DNA from: an uncultured Sutterella sp.
GTDB lineage: Bacteria > Pseudomonadota > Gammaproteobacteria > Burkholderiales > Burkholderiaceae_F
DNA: 17,161 nucleotides
Assembly (NCBI GenBank): GCA_905206365.1
Contig: CAJLHF010000044.1
Location: 1-17,161, forward strand
Direction of reading: 5' to 3'
Part shown: positions 1 through 6,773 of the stretch, piece by piece
Layout of the letters: each line of letters begins with the position of its first letter
Position numbering within the stretch: position 1 is the first letter of the stretch
Position numbers and translations under genes: made by a program
Notes under the pieces: generated by a model
What the model was told of the DNA's origin: nothing
What the model saw: only the letters and a program-made list of their open reading frames with translations
The model's database searches: none

Positions 1-670
1 GGGTGAGGCGCGCGAAGAATTCGCGGCGGAATTCGGCGTCGTCGCGCAGAACGCCGCGCAGAACCGTCGTCGTCATGGAGGATTCGGTCTCTTTGACGCC
101 GCGCCAGGTCATGCAGGAATGAACGGCGTCGATGTGAACGGCAAGGCCCGCCGGACGCGTAAGCTCTTCGATCCGATCCGCGAGCTGCACCGCCGCTTCT
201 TCCTGGATCTGCGGGCGCGAGAGCACCCAGTCGGCGATGCGGCTGTACTTCGAGATGCCGATCACGCGCTCGCCCGGTACGACCCCGATCCAGCAACGCC
301 CGAGAATCGGGGCGAAATGGTGCGAGCACGTGGAGCGCACCTGCAAGGGACCGATCACGATGAGGCCGTCGTAGCCGCGCTCGTTCGGGAAGTCGGTCGC
401 CTTCGGGCACGGGACGTAGCGCCCCGCGAAGACCTCCCGCAAAAAGAGCTTCGCCATGCGGCGAGCGGTTTCTTCGGTGTTTGGGTCGTTCTCAACGTCG
501 ATCACGAGAGCGCGCAACACCTCGTCGATGCGATCGCGCACCTCGGCTTCAAGGCACTCCAGGTCGCCCGCTTCGAGGTAATCGGCAATGTTGTCGTTCG
601 CGTGAAACGAAGCGCCCGCCGCACGAAGTCGGTCGACGATCTCCTGACTTTTCTTCATTGTAGCCGTCAT
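1..670 (-). CDS. folE: GTP cyclohydrolase I, 3' end truncated by window edge
   Basis: FolE converts GTP to 7,8-dihydroneopterin triphosphate in the cytoplasm, the first step of tetrahydrofolate and of queuosine-type deazapurine synthesis. I translated the minus strand by hand from the ATG at 670 and get 223 residues before the edge. E. coli FolE has about 222, so only the stop and perhaps a few residues are missing. The zinc and active-site motifs are present: STCSHHF gives Cys115 and His118, and AVHSCMTWRGV gives Cys186, matching Cys110/His113/Cys181 of E. coli. RPQIQEE and the C-terminal SSMTTTVLRG stretch also fit. A second in-frame ATG at 658 has no ribosome binding site. The ATG at 670 has a weak GAAAG just upstream. 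The gene appears monocistronic at its 5' side, with a long empty region carrying a large dyad at 785-816. Function is secure; the start is less so. Confidence 0.95.
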   Translation of the reverse strand, partial: MTATMKKSQEIVDRLRAAGASFHANDNIADYLEAGDLECLEAEVRDRIDEVLRALVIDVENDPNTEETARRMAKLFLREVFAGRYVPCPKATDFPNERGYDGLIVIGPLQVRSTCSHHFAPILGRCWIGVVPGERVIGISKYSRIADWVLSRPQIQEEAAVQLADRIEELTRPAGLAVHIDAVHSCMTWRGVKETESSMTTTVLRGVLRDDAEFRREFFARLT

Positions 671-1240
671 ATGCTTTCGGACCATTCGCTGCGAGCAGCG
701 TGTACGTATTGGGAACCGTAGATTTTCAAGGGTGCCGGCGCACCGACCGAAGGTCGCACCCCGTCCGCGGCGCCCTTTTCCCGGGCTTTCCGCACGTTTC
801 GAAACGTTCGGAAAGCACAAAGCTCCGGCTCGTGCGGTGCACGGCGGGGATCCGGGGAAAAATTCGACGATGTGGAGCGGCGGCAACACTGCCGGAACGC
901 ATGAAGACACCGCCCGTCCCGAAGGTCCGGTTCGAAGGTCGCTTCAGGCGGGTCCGGCGATCCCCTCGCGACGATGAAGGCGGTGATGCGGTCGGGCGTA
1001 CTCCTGCGGGAACGAACGAGTCCGTACGTGTCGGCCTCGGTTCGACCGGCTCGGGGTCGTCCCCTGTCCGCTCAGAGCCTCGCTTTATCGGTTCGGTCGG
1101 GGGATGCGTATCATAGCGCGATCCGAACCGACTGCGTAGGGAAAACGACGGAAAAAGCGTCCGAAAGCGTAAACGATCGCTATCCCAGTTCTCGAAAACC
1201 GAAATTCGCCGCGTGTTTCGGGAGAACCGAAAAAGCAAAA
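671..1240. other. Gene-free region upstream of folE
   Basis: About 570 bases lie between the folE start and the terminator of the NlpE-like gene. Open frames on both strands here are arginine- and serine-rich translations of GC-rich DNA, with no ribosome binding sites and no recognisable domain. The region holds a 32-bp interrupted palindrome (785-816) and a second inverted repeat (1088-1096 with 1123-1131) enclosing a TATGAT-like box on the minus strand. A weak minus-strand promoter for folE could be TTGAAA (729-724) with TACGTA (708-703), but the spacing is only 15. I see no tRNA or known riboswitch. Confidence 0.6.
785..816. repeat. 32-bp interrupted palindrome upstream of folE
   Basis: Arms GCTTTCCG-C-ACGTTTC (785-800) and GAAACGT-T-CGGAAAGC (801-816) are complementary at 15 of 16 positions. 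The only mismatch is 793/808, and the core ACGTTTCGAAACGT is a perfect dyad. Neither strand has a U-tract after it, so it is not a Rho-independent terminator. It lies about 115 bp upstream of the folE start. A protein-binding operator is the likeliest reading, but I cannot name the regulator. Confidence 0.6.
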
Positions 1241-1258
1241 GGCCGCCCGCAGGCGACC
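1241..1258 (-). terminator. Rho-independent terminator of the NlpE-like gene
   Basis: On the minus strand, GGTCGCC and GGCGGCC form a 7-bp stem (one G-U pair) around TGCG. A TTTTGCTTTTT tract follows (1240-1230). It lies 86 bases past the stop codon of the NlpE-like gene. Confidence 0.85.
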
Positions 1259-1344
1259 TTCCGAGCCGAATTCTTCGGTCGCGCCCCCCGGCCTCAACCG
1301 GGAAGCAACGAACCGAGCACCCTTGAGCCGATCGAACCGTTCGG

Positions 1345-1881
1345 TCAGCTCTTGATGAGAGTACAGCAGCCTTCGGGCTTCTTTTCAAGGGGCTTTCCTT
1401 CGGCACCGAGCAGTTCGAGCCGGTCGGGAGTTTTCGTCGAGAACCAGCGGTAAGCCTTCCCTTCGTTCGTCTTCAGAACAAGCGTATCGCCCCGAACCTC
1501 ATAGCGACCGAGTTCCATACGGGTCGTGTCCTTCTTCACGCGCAGGACGAAACACTTGTAGTGGTCGAGCGTCATTTCCGCTTCGGACGCTTCGCCCTTT
1601 TCGGAAATCACCGTCCCCACGTACTGGCCGACGACGGGCGAATCAACCGCCTTGGCGCGGTAGGCGTCCCATTCCTTTTCGGACTCGGCCATGGCGGCCT
1701 CAAGCCCCTTCAGAGCGCTGGAGCTTTCCTCTTCCTGTTGGAGGTCCGCCTCGGTGGCGGCGGGCTTGGTCATAACGGGAGCGGTCGTCTCGGCGGCCTG
1801 CACGGTACCGACACCGAGAAGAAGAGCCAGAGAGAACGTGCCCAGAATCGGGCGCATCGTCGTAGCAAGAGTCGAAGACAT
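1345..1881 (-). CDS. Small exported NlpE-like periplasmic protein
   Basis: A 178-residue protein with an N-terminal signal peptide: a hydrophobic core around residues 12-27 and a probable signal peptidase I cut after VQA at residue 29. A polar, Glu-rich linker (about 40-80) follows. The C-terminal beta-type domain (about 83-165) has the pattern GQYVGTV... then EMTLDHYKCFVL... then GRYEVRGDTLVL... then RLELLGAEG, which resembles the N-terminal domain of the NlpE copper-homeostasis/envelope-stress family. There is no lipobox cysteine and no NlpE CxxC. Its cysteines are Cys110 and a vicinal pair, Cys172-Cys173, near the C terminus. The ATG at 1881 is chosen because an AAGGA sits 8 bases upstream; Met9 is an alternative. 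Function is inferred only from fold resemblance, and a metal or stress-sensing role is a guess. Its leader carries a terminator-like hairpin (1911-1930), so expression may be attenuated. Confidence 0.8.
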   Translation of the reverse strand: MSSTLATTMRPILGTFSLALLLGVGTVQAAETTAPVMTKPAATEADLQQEEESSSALKGLEAAMAESEKEWDAYRAKAVDSPVVGQYVGTVISEKGEASEAEMTLDHYKCFVLRVKKDTTRMELGRYEVRGDTLVLKTNEGKAYRWFSTKTPDRLELLGAEGKPLEKKPEGCCTLIKS

Positions 1882-1910
1882 GGGACTGATCCTTCGTTCG
1901 AAATAAAAAC

Positions 1911-1930
1911 GGCCCCGCTTTCGCGGGGCC
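1911..1930 (-). terminator. Terminator-like hairpin in the leader of the NlpE-like gene
   Basis: On the minus strand, GGCCCCGC-GAAA-GCGGGGCC forms an 8-bp perfect GC stem with a GAAA tetraloop, followed by GTTTTTATTT (1910-1901). This is a textbook intrinsic terminator. It sits only about 30 bases before the ATG of the NlpE-like gene, leaving essentially no room for a promoter between them. Confidence 0.8.
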
Positions 1931-2001
1931 TTGGAGTTGGGCGTTCAGGCGGTTCTCAGCACCCGAGACCCGAATAGTTTGAGAAAAACCGAGGATTTCT
2001 G

Positions 2002-2059
2002 AGAGCGACCAAGCAAGCTCAGGAAACCGTTCGTGTTCTTTGCCAAGAGCGACCAAGCA
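2002..2059. repeat. Pair of 14-bp direct repeats
   Basis: AGAGCGACCAAGCA occurs at 2002-2015 and again at 2046-2059, a repeat interval of 44 bases. Each copy is followed by a related AGCTC or GCTCG tail. On the transcribed (minus) strand the unit reads TGCTTGGTCGCTCT. The copies are exact over 14 bases and lie in the leader of the NlpE-like gene. Confidence 0.75.
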
Positions 2060-2169
2060 GCTCGGCATCGAACGCGTTTTCCCTTTCCATGCTTCGCAGT
2101 GTATCGATCGAATCCTAACCGAACCTTAAGAGCCCGAATCTTGCCCCCGACGAATGCAACGAAATGCAA

Positions 2170-2200
2170 CGGGCCGATCGGAACTGATCCGATCGGCCCG
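2170..2200 (-). terminator. Probable terminator of sstT
   Basis: Perfect 13-bp arms CGGGCCGATCGGA (2170-2182) and TCCGATCGGCCCG (2188-2200) enclose a 5-base loop. It lies 69 bases past the sstT stop. The minus-strand tail, TTGCATTTCG, is only moderately U-rich, so efficiency is uncertain. Confidence 0.65.
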
Positions 2201-2268
2201 TCGAGATTCATTCGCAACCCGTCGAAATTTCGAAAAAATTCATCGGGTTGCAAACTTGTACGTAAGGA

Positions 2269-3525
2269 TTACACTCCCGCTTTTTCGGCTTCGAGGCGCT
2301 TGGCGCGTTCGCACGCGGCGATCGTGAAGAGCGCGTCCGAAGAGCTGTTGAGACCCGTTTCGCACGAATCCTGAAGGACGCTGATGATGAAGCCCACGGC
2401 CACCACCTGCATGGCGGTGTCCTGATCGATCCCGAAAAGACCGCAGGCCAAGGGAATCAGCATGAGGGAGCCGCCCGGAACGCCCGAGGTGCCCGCCGCG
2501 CACATCGAAGCGACGATCGAGAGGAAGATGGCCGTCCCGAAACCCACTTCAATACCGAGCGAGTACGCGGCCGAAAGCGTGATCACCGTGATCGTCACGG
2601 CGGCGCCCGCCATGTTGATCGTGGCCCCGACCGGAATCGACACCGAGTAAGTCGCCTCGGGGAGGTTCATGCGGCGGCAGATTTCCATATTGATGGGGAT
2701 GTTCGCGGCCGAAGAACGGGTAAAGAACGCGTTCACGCCCGATTCGCGCAGGCACATGAACGTGACGGGATAGGGATTCTTCTTCGTGCAGAGCCACACG
2801 AGGAAGGGATTCAGAACGAGCGCGACGAACGCCATCGTGCCGAGGAGCACCGTGAGGAGCTGCGCATACTCGGCCAGGACGCCGAACCCTTCCTGAGCGA
2901 AGGTGCTCGAAACGAGCCCGAAAATACCGACGGGAGCGAAACGAATGACGAGACGCACGAGCATTTCCACGGCGCTCGCCGCGTCGGCGAGCATTTCGCG
3001 CGTGCCTTCGCGGGCGCGCCGAAGGATGATCCCCATGGCGATCGCCCAGGCGAGGATCCCGATGTAGTTGGCGTTGTACATCGCGCGGAAGGGATTGTCG
3101 ACGACGTTGAGAATGAGGCCCGTGAGCACTTCCGCGATGCCGCCCGGCGCGGTAAGCCCTTCCTGCGCGGTCGTCAGCGTGATTTCCGTCGGCCAGAGGA
3201 AGCTCGCCGCCACGGCCACAAGCGCCGAGGTGAAGGTCGAGACGAGATAGAGGACGAGAATGGGCTTCACGTGAACGGAGCCGCTCCCTTCGTCAACGCG
3301 GTTGTTCGCGATCGAAGACATGACGAGCACGAAGACGAGGACGGGAGCGACGCCCTTGAGGGCGGTCGTGAAAATCGTCCCGAGGAGCGCGACGTTGCGG
3401 GCCCCCGCGGGGAAAGCCCACGCAAAGAGCATCCCGAGAATGAGTGCGACGAGAATCTGCTTCACGAGCGACGCCTGAAGGAAAGGCGTCACCGTGCGAA
3501 ATAGCGGGCGGAATGTGTCTTTCAT
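2269..3525 (-). CDS. sstT: Serine/threonine:Na+ symporter SstT
   Basis: A 418-residue inner-membrane transporter of the dicarboxylate/amino acid:cation symporter (DAACS) family. Members of this subfamily take up L-serine and L-threonine with Na+. Length matches E. coli SstT (about 414). Family signatures are clear: the serine-rich re-entrant loop RSSAANIPINM (about 270-280), PVGATINMAGAAVTI, the second hairpin AAGTSGVPGGSLMLIP, and DSCETGLNSSSDALFT near the C terminus. Several hydrophobic helices start at about residues 20-45. The ATG at 3525 gives a natural N terminus but has only a weak purine tract (AAAGAAA) upstream. The gene diverges from bioA and is followed by a strong dyad at 2170-2200. 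A threonine aldolase lies 12 kb away in the same window, but no operon link is visible. Identification is firm. Confidence 0.95.
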   Translation of the reverse strand: MKDTFRPLFRTVTPFLQASLVKQILVALILGMLFAWAFPAGARNVALLGTIFTTALKGVAPVLVFVLVMSSIANNRVDEGSGSVHVKPILVLYLVSTFTSALVAVAASFLWPTEITLTTAQEGLTAPGGIAEVLTGLILNVVDNPFRAMYNANYIGILAWAIAMGIILRRAREGTREMLADAASAVEMLVRLVIRFAPVGIFGLVSSTFAQEGFGVLAEYAQLLTVLLGTMAFVALVLNPFLVWLCTKKNPYPVTFMCLRESGVNAFFTRSSAANIPINMEICRRMNLPEATYSVSIPVGATINMAGAAVTITVITLSAAYSLGIEVGFGTAIFLSIVASMCAAGTSGVPGGSLMLIPLACGLFGIDQDTAMQVVAVGFIISVLQDSCETGLNSSSDALFTIAACERAKRLEAEKAGV

Positions 3526-3955
3526 TTTTTGGTTTCTTTGGGACCGAAGTTGGAGGCACCGGCGGCGCGTCCGGCCCCGATGCGTCGGAACCGAAAACGA
3601 GCCGCCCGTGTTCGGGGGAGCCGGCCCTCCCGAGGGATCGTACGGGCCAACCCCGAAAGTTTGGCGAATCCCGAGTGTTTACGCAAAGTTTTTCGTACGG
3701 GAAAAGGCCTATTCGGCGTGATTACCGACGCGCACACCCGAATTCGATCCGCATTCTCAGGGTTTTCACGGACATTCTTCGCATCCTAGACCGCCCTGCC
3801 AAGCAGGTCGTCGCAGCCGACGTTGCCGCGATCGGACCGCAAAAGTACGGCCGGGTCGATTCCGCACCGAGGTTCATCCGCACGGACGACGCGTATTTGG
3901 CGACGGCCGACAGCAGTTAGAATGACCGACTCTCCTCCACTCGGAATTTCTCACC
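3526..3955. promoter_or_regulatory. Divergent intergenic region between sstT and bioA
   Basis: 430 bases with no convincing gene. For bioA, the best promoter candidate is TTGGCG (3897-3902), a 15-base spacer and TAGAAT (3918-3923), giving a leader of about 25 bases. A short dyad CCTGC-CAA-GCAGG lies at 3795-3807. CGTACGGG occurs twice, near 3638 and 3695. I looked for a BirA-type operator (GTAAAC/GTTTAC inverted pair) and found only a lone GTTTAC near 3684, with no partner. Confidence 0.4.
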
Positions 3956-5371
3956 ATGAGCCCTGCCGACGCGTCTCTTCGAACAACCGCAGCTTCTTCC
4001 GCAACCGCCGAAGACCGCACATTCGAACGTCTTCGGTTCGACCGCGAGCACCTCTGGCATCCGTACGCGTCGACGCTCGACCCCGTACCCGTCTTCGAAG
4101 CTGCCGAAACCTGCGGTACCGAAATCGTTTTGACGGACGGACGGAGGCTTTTGGACGGCATCTCCTCCTGGTGGTGCGCGGCGTACGGTCATCGGCATCC
4201 GCGACTCGTGGCGGCGCTTGAACGTCAGGCGGAGAAGATGCCCCACGTGATGTTCGGCGGCCTCACGCACGAGCCCGCCGTGCGGCTCGGGCAAGCTATT
4301 CTCGAGATGCTCCCCGCGGGCTTTCACTCGATTTTCTATGCGGACTCGGGGTCGGTCGCGGTGGAAGTCGCGATGAAAATGGCCGTCCAGTACCAGGCCG
4401 CGCTCGGGAAACGTACAAAGTCGAATTTCGTTACGATCCGCTCGGGTTACCACGGCGACACGTGGAACGCCATGTCGGTGTGCGACCCCGAGGAAGGGAT
4501 GCACGGTCTTTTCGGCTCCTCGCTTCCGGTGCGCTTTTTCATCCCGCACCCGAAGAGCCGTTTTCCGAGAAGCTCCCTCATGGCACAAGAAACGGATGCT
4601 TCGGTGTTCGACGTTTCGGACCTCGCCCCCTTGGCCGCTCTTCTCAAGGAGCGTTCGGACGAAATCGCCGCTCTCATTCTCGAACCCGTCCTCCAAGGGG
4701 CGGGCGGCATGCGCTTTTACCATCCGGAGTTCCTCACGGGTGCGATCGAGCTCTGTCACCGTCACGGGGTGCTCGTCATTTTCGACGAAATCGCCACGGG
4801 CTTCGGGCGCACGGGCGAATGGTTCGCCATGAATCACGCGGGGGTGCGCCCCGACATCGTGACGCTCGGGAAAGCCCTCACGGGCGGCCTCATGACGCTT
4901 TCCGCGGTCGTCACCGCAAAGAGCGTGTCCGATGTGATTTCCTCGGGTACTCCGGGCGCCTTCATGCACGGGCCCACGTTCATGGCCAATCCCCTCGCGT
5001 GCGCCGTCGCCGCGGAAGCCCTCGCACTCGCGCGGGATATCGATGCCCCGTCGCTTGCGCGCCGCATCGAAGGGGAGCTCCGTGCGGGACTCGAACCGCT
5101 TACGAAAACGGAAGGCGTTCTCGACGTGCGCGTTCTCGGGGCGGTCGGGGTCGTCGAAACCGCAAAACCCGTCGACGTACGGCGTGCCATGCCCCGCTTC
5201 GTGGAAGCGGGCGTATGGTTGCGCCCCTTCGGACGATGGATCTACGCGATGCCCCCGCTCGTTTCGACGACCGAGGACGTGAAACGATTGACGAACGCGA
5301 TGGTTGAGGTGACGCCCGAGCTTTTGCGCGAGAGCGATTCCGACGAACGCGACGAGCGCCACTTCGTTTGA
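3956..5371 (+). CDS. bioA: Adenosylmethionine-8-amino-7-oxononanoate aminotransferase
   Basis: BioA is the PLP enzyme that transfers the amino group of S-adenosylmethionine to KAPA, giving 7,8-diaminopelargonate, the antepenultimate step of biotin synthesis. The 471 residues follow E. coli BioA almost motif for motif: DREHLWHPY, DGISSWWCAAYGHRHP, MPHVMFGGLTHEPA, ADSGSVAVEVAMKMAVQY, GYHGDTWNAMSVCDP, EPVLQGAGGMRFYHPEF, DEIATGFGRTG, the lysine loop LGKALTGG (Lys306), MHGPTFMANPLACA, and RPFGRWIYAMPP. The N terminus is about 20 residues longer than in E. coli. No strong ribosome binding site precedes the ATG at 3956, so the start is uncertain. It is the first gene of the bioA-F-G-C block, and its stop lies 65 bases before bioF. 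Confidence 0.97.
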   Translation: MSPADASLRTTAASSATAEDRTFERLRFDREHLWHPYASTLDPVPVFEAAETCGTEIVLTDGRRLLDGISSWWCAAYGHRHPRLVAALERQAEKMPHVMFGGLTHEPAVRLGQAILEMLPAGFHSIFYADSGSVAVEVAMKMAVQYQAALGKRTKSNFVTIRSGYHGDTWNAMSVCDPEEGMHGLFGSSLPVRFFIPHPKSRFPRSSLMAQETDASVFDVSDLAPLAALLKERSDEIAALILEPVLQGAGGMRFYHPEFLTGAIELCHRHGVLVIFDEIATGFGRTGEWFAMNHAGVRPDIVTLGKALTGGLMTLSAVVTAKSVSDVISSGTPGAFMHGPTFMANPLACAVAAEALALARDIDAPSLARRIEGELRAGLEPLTKTEGVLDVRVLGAVGVVETAKPVDVRRAMPRFVEAGVWLRPFGRWIYAMPPLVSTTEDVKRLTNAMVEVTPELLRESDSDERDERHFV

Positions 5372-5436
5372 GGCGCACCCGTTCGCCCTGCCCGCCCGAA
5401 TTTTCCACGACGTTTTCCTTTCGAGGAGCCGCCCTC

Positions 5437-6726
5437 ATGTCCGTCCTCTCCGATTCCGCTGAAAATCCCGCGAAGTCTTTGCCCCGAGAAGCCGCAACGG
5501 AACGTGCCGCGCACGACTCCCGCTTTCGGCCGCTCGCAGACGCTTTTGGCGGGGCGATCGCGCGCGGGCTCTCGGAGCTTGATGCACGAGGGCTCCGTCG
5601 TTCGACCCGGTCGTCGGATGCCCGAGGCCCGAGCGCATCGAAGAGCACCGCGCTCGTCAACCTGATCGGCAACGACGCTCTCGGGATCGGCGCGGACATT
5701 GCGAGCGCCAAAGCCTTTATTGAAACGCTACCCGATACCCTCTTTCGTTTTTCAGCAAGCGCCTCGCGCGTTTTGTCGGGGAGTTCCGCCGCACACGATG
5801 CACTTGAAGCGGAGCTCGCGCGTCGCTACGGACGCCCCGACGGGGTGCTCCTTTTCCAGTCGGGCTGGCATGCGAATTCCGGGCTCCTTGCGGCCCTCAC
5901 CCGAGCGGCCCCGCACAAGACGGCGATTCTCTTGGACCGCGAGATCCACGCGAGCTTCATCGACGGGATGACCCTTGCCCGCGCTCAAGGCGCGACCGTG
6001 CAGCGGTTCGCACACAACGACGTCGCTCACCTCGAACATTTCGTCGAAAAGTTTTCCGAAACACACGATGCGATCGTAATCGTGACGGAGTCGCTTTTCT
6101 CGATGGGAGGCGACACGGCTCCGTTGCGGGAACTCGTCGCGTTGCGCGAACGCCACCCGAAGACGATCCTTGTCGTCGACGAAGCCCACGCCTTTGCGGC
6201 CTACGGGCCTACGGGCCTGGGGCTCTCCGAAGCCGAAGGAGTGCTCGATGCGATCGACGTCGTGATCGGCACCTTCGGGAAGGCGACGGGTACGGCGGGC
6301 GCCTTCGTCGCGACCGCGCCGGAACTCCGAGCGTGGCTTGCAAGCACCCACCGGCCGTCCATTTACTCGACGGCATTGCCGCCCCTGTTGATTGCGCGAA
6401 CGCTTGACGTCGTACGTCATCTCGAAGCGTATGCCTCGAAGCGCAAGCGCCTTCACGCCCTATCCGCTCACGTTCGGGAGGTGTTGGGACTTCAAGGTCC
6501 CGTCACCCACATCATCCCCGTCCCCCTGGGAACGGTCGAGCGGGCGACGGCTGCCGCTCGGACCCTGCGAGACGCGGGCTTTGCGGTCGGCCTCGTGCGT
6601 CCGCCCACGGTCCGAATCCCGGGACTGCGCGTGTCGCTCAACGCCTCGCTCACGGACGACGAAGCAAAGCGCCTTACCGAAGTGCTCGGAACGCTCGGCG
6701 GGAACAAAACCGACGGAGCCGACTGA
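5437..6726 (+). CDS. bioF: 8-amino-7-oxononanoate synthase
   Basis: BioF is a PLP enzyme of the alpha-oxoamine synthase family. It condenses pimeloyl-ACP (or -CoA) with L-alanine to give KAPA. Signatures: NDALGIG, the glycine/serine-rich SRVLSGSSAAHDALE, FQSGWHANSG, DREIHASFIDG, VTESLFSMGGDTAPL, VDEAHAFAAYGPTGLG, and the lysine site GTFGKATGTAGAF (Lys282). The frame is open from 5368, but I place the start at ATG 5437. GAGGAG lies 8 bases before it, and the preceding 23 codons look like untranslated leader overlapping the bioA stop. That gives 429 residues, still longer than the roughly 385 of E. coli. The extra length is mostly an N-terminal extension, plus a low-complexity Ser/Arg stretch near residues 55-70. 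It follows bioA and precedes bioG in one apparent operon. Confidence 0.95.
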   Translation: MSVLSDSAENPAKSLPREAATERAAHDSRFRPLADAFGGAIARGLSELDARGLRRSTRSSDARGPSASKSTALVNLIGNDALGIGADIASAKAFIETLPDTLFRFSASASRVLSGSSAAHDALEAELARRYGRPDGVLLFQSGWHANSGLLAALTRAAPHKTAILLDREIHASFIDGMTLARAQGATVQRFAHNDVAHLEHFVEKFSETHDAIVIVTESLFSMGGDTAPLRELVALRERHPKTILVVDEAHAFAAYGPTGLGLSEAEGVLDAIDVVIGTFGKATGTAGAFVATAPELRAWLASTHRPSIYSTALPPLLIARTLDVVRHLEAYASKRKRLHALSAHVREVLGLQGPVTHIIPVPLGTVERATAAARTLRDAGFAVGLVRPPTVRIPGLRVSLNASLTDDEAKRLTEVLGTLGGNKTDGAD

Positions 6727-6773
6727 ACCGACAAGGCCGACGACTCTTCGTGTCGCAGCACGGAACACACACC

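Larger units (their letters stand above)
1882..2268 (-). promoter_or_regulatory. Leader region of the NlpE-like gene, 3' side of sstT
   Basis: This gene-free interval of 387 bases lies between sstT and the NlpE-like gene, both on the minus strand. Read on that strand it contains the probable sstT terminator (2200-2170), a promoter-like TACACT around 2103-2098 with no good -35 box, and two copies of TGCTTGGTCGCTCT. A local stem then follows (about 1974-1952, CGGGTCTC with GAGAACCG), and finally a strong terminator hairpin whose U-tract ends about 8 bases before the AAGGA ribosome binding site. A 23-codon ORF (2090-2019) lies inside but has no clear ribosome binding site. I see no known riboswitch class. 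Confidence 0.5.

Noticed and set aside
119..721. 200-codon plus-strand ORF at the left edge
   Set aside because: It is the antisense shadow of folE; the minus strand encodes complete zinc-site and active-site motifs.
929..936. GGTTCGAA, as in a tRNA T-loop
   Set aside because: No acceptor, D or anticodon stems fold around it.
726..1406. 226-codon minus-strand ORF across the empty region
   Set aside because: Arg/Ser-rich translation of GC-rich DNA with no domain or ribosome binding site, and it runs through the 1241-1258 terminator into the NlpE-like gene.
2019..2090. 23-codon minus-strand ORF in the NlpE-like leader as a leader peptide
   Set aside because: No clear ribosome binding site and no run of a regulatory amino acid; kept only as a possibility within the attenuation finding.
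3684..3690. GTTTAC as half of a BirA operator upstream of bioA
   Set aside because: No inverted GTAAAC partner at the expected spacing.
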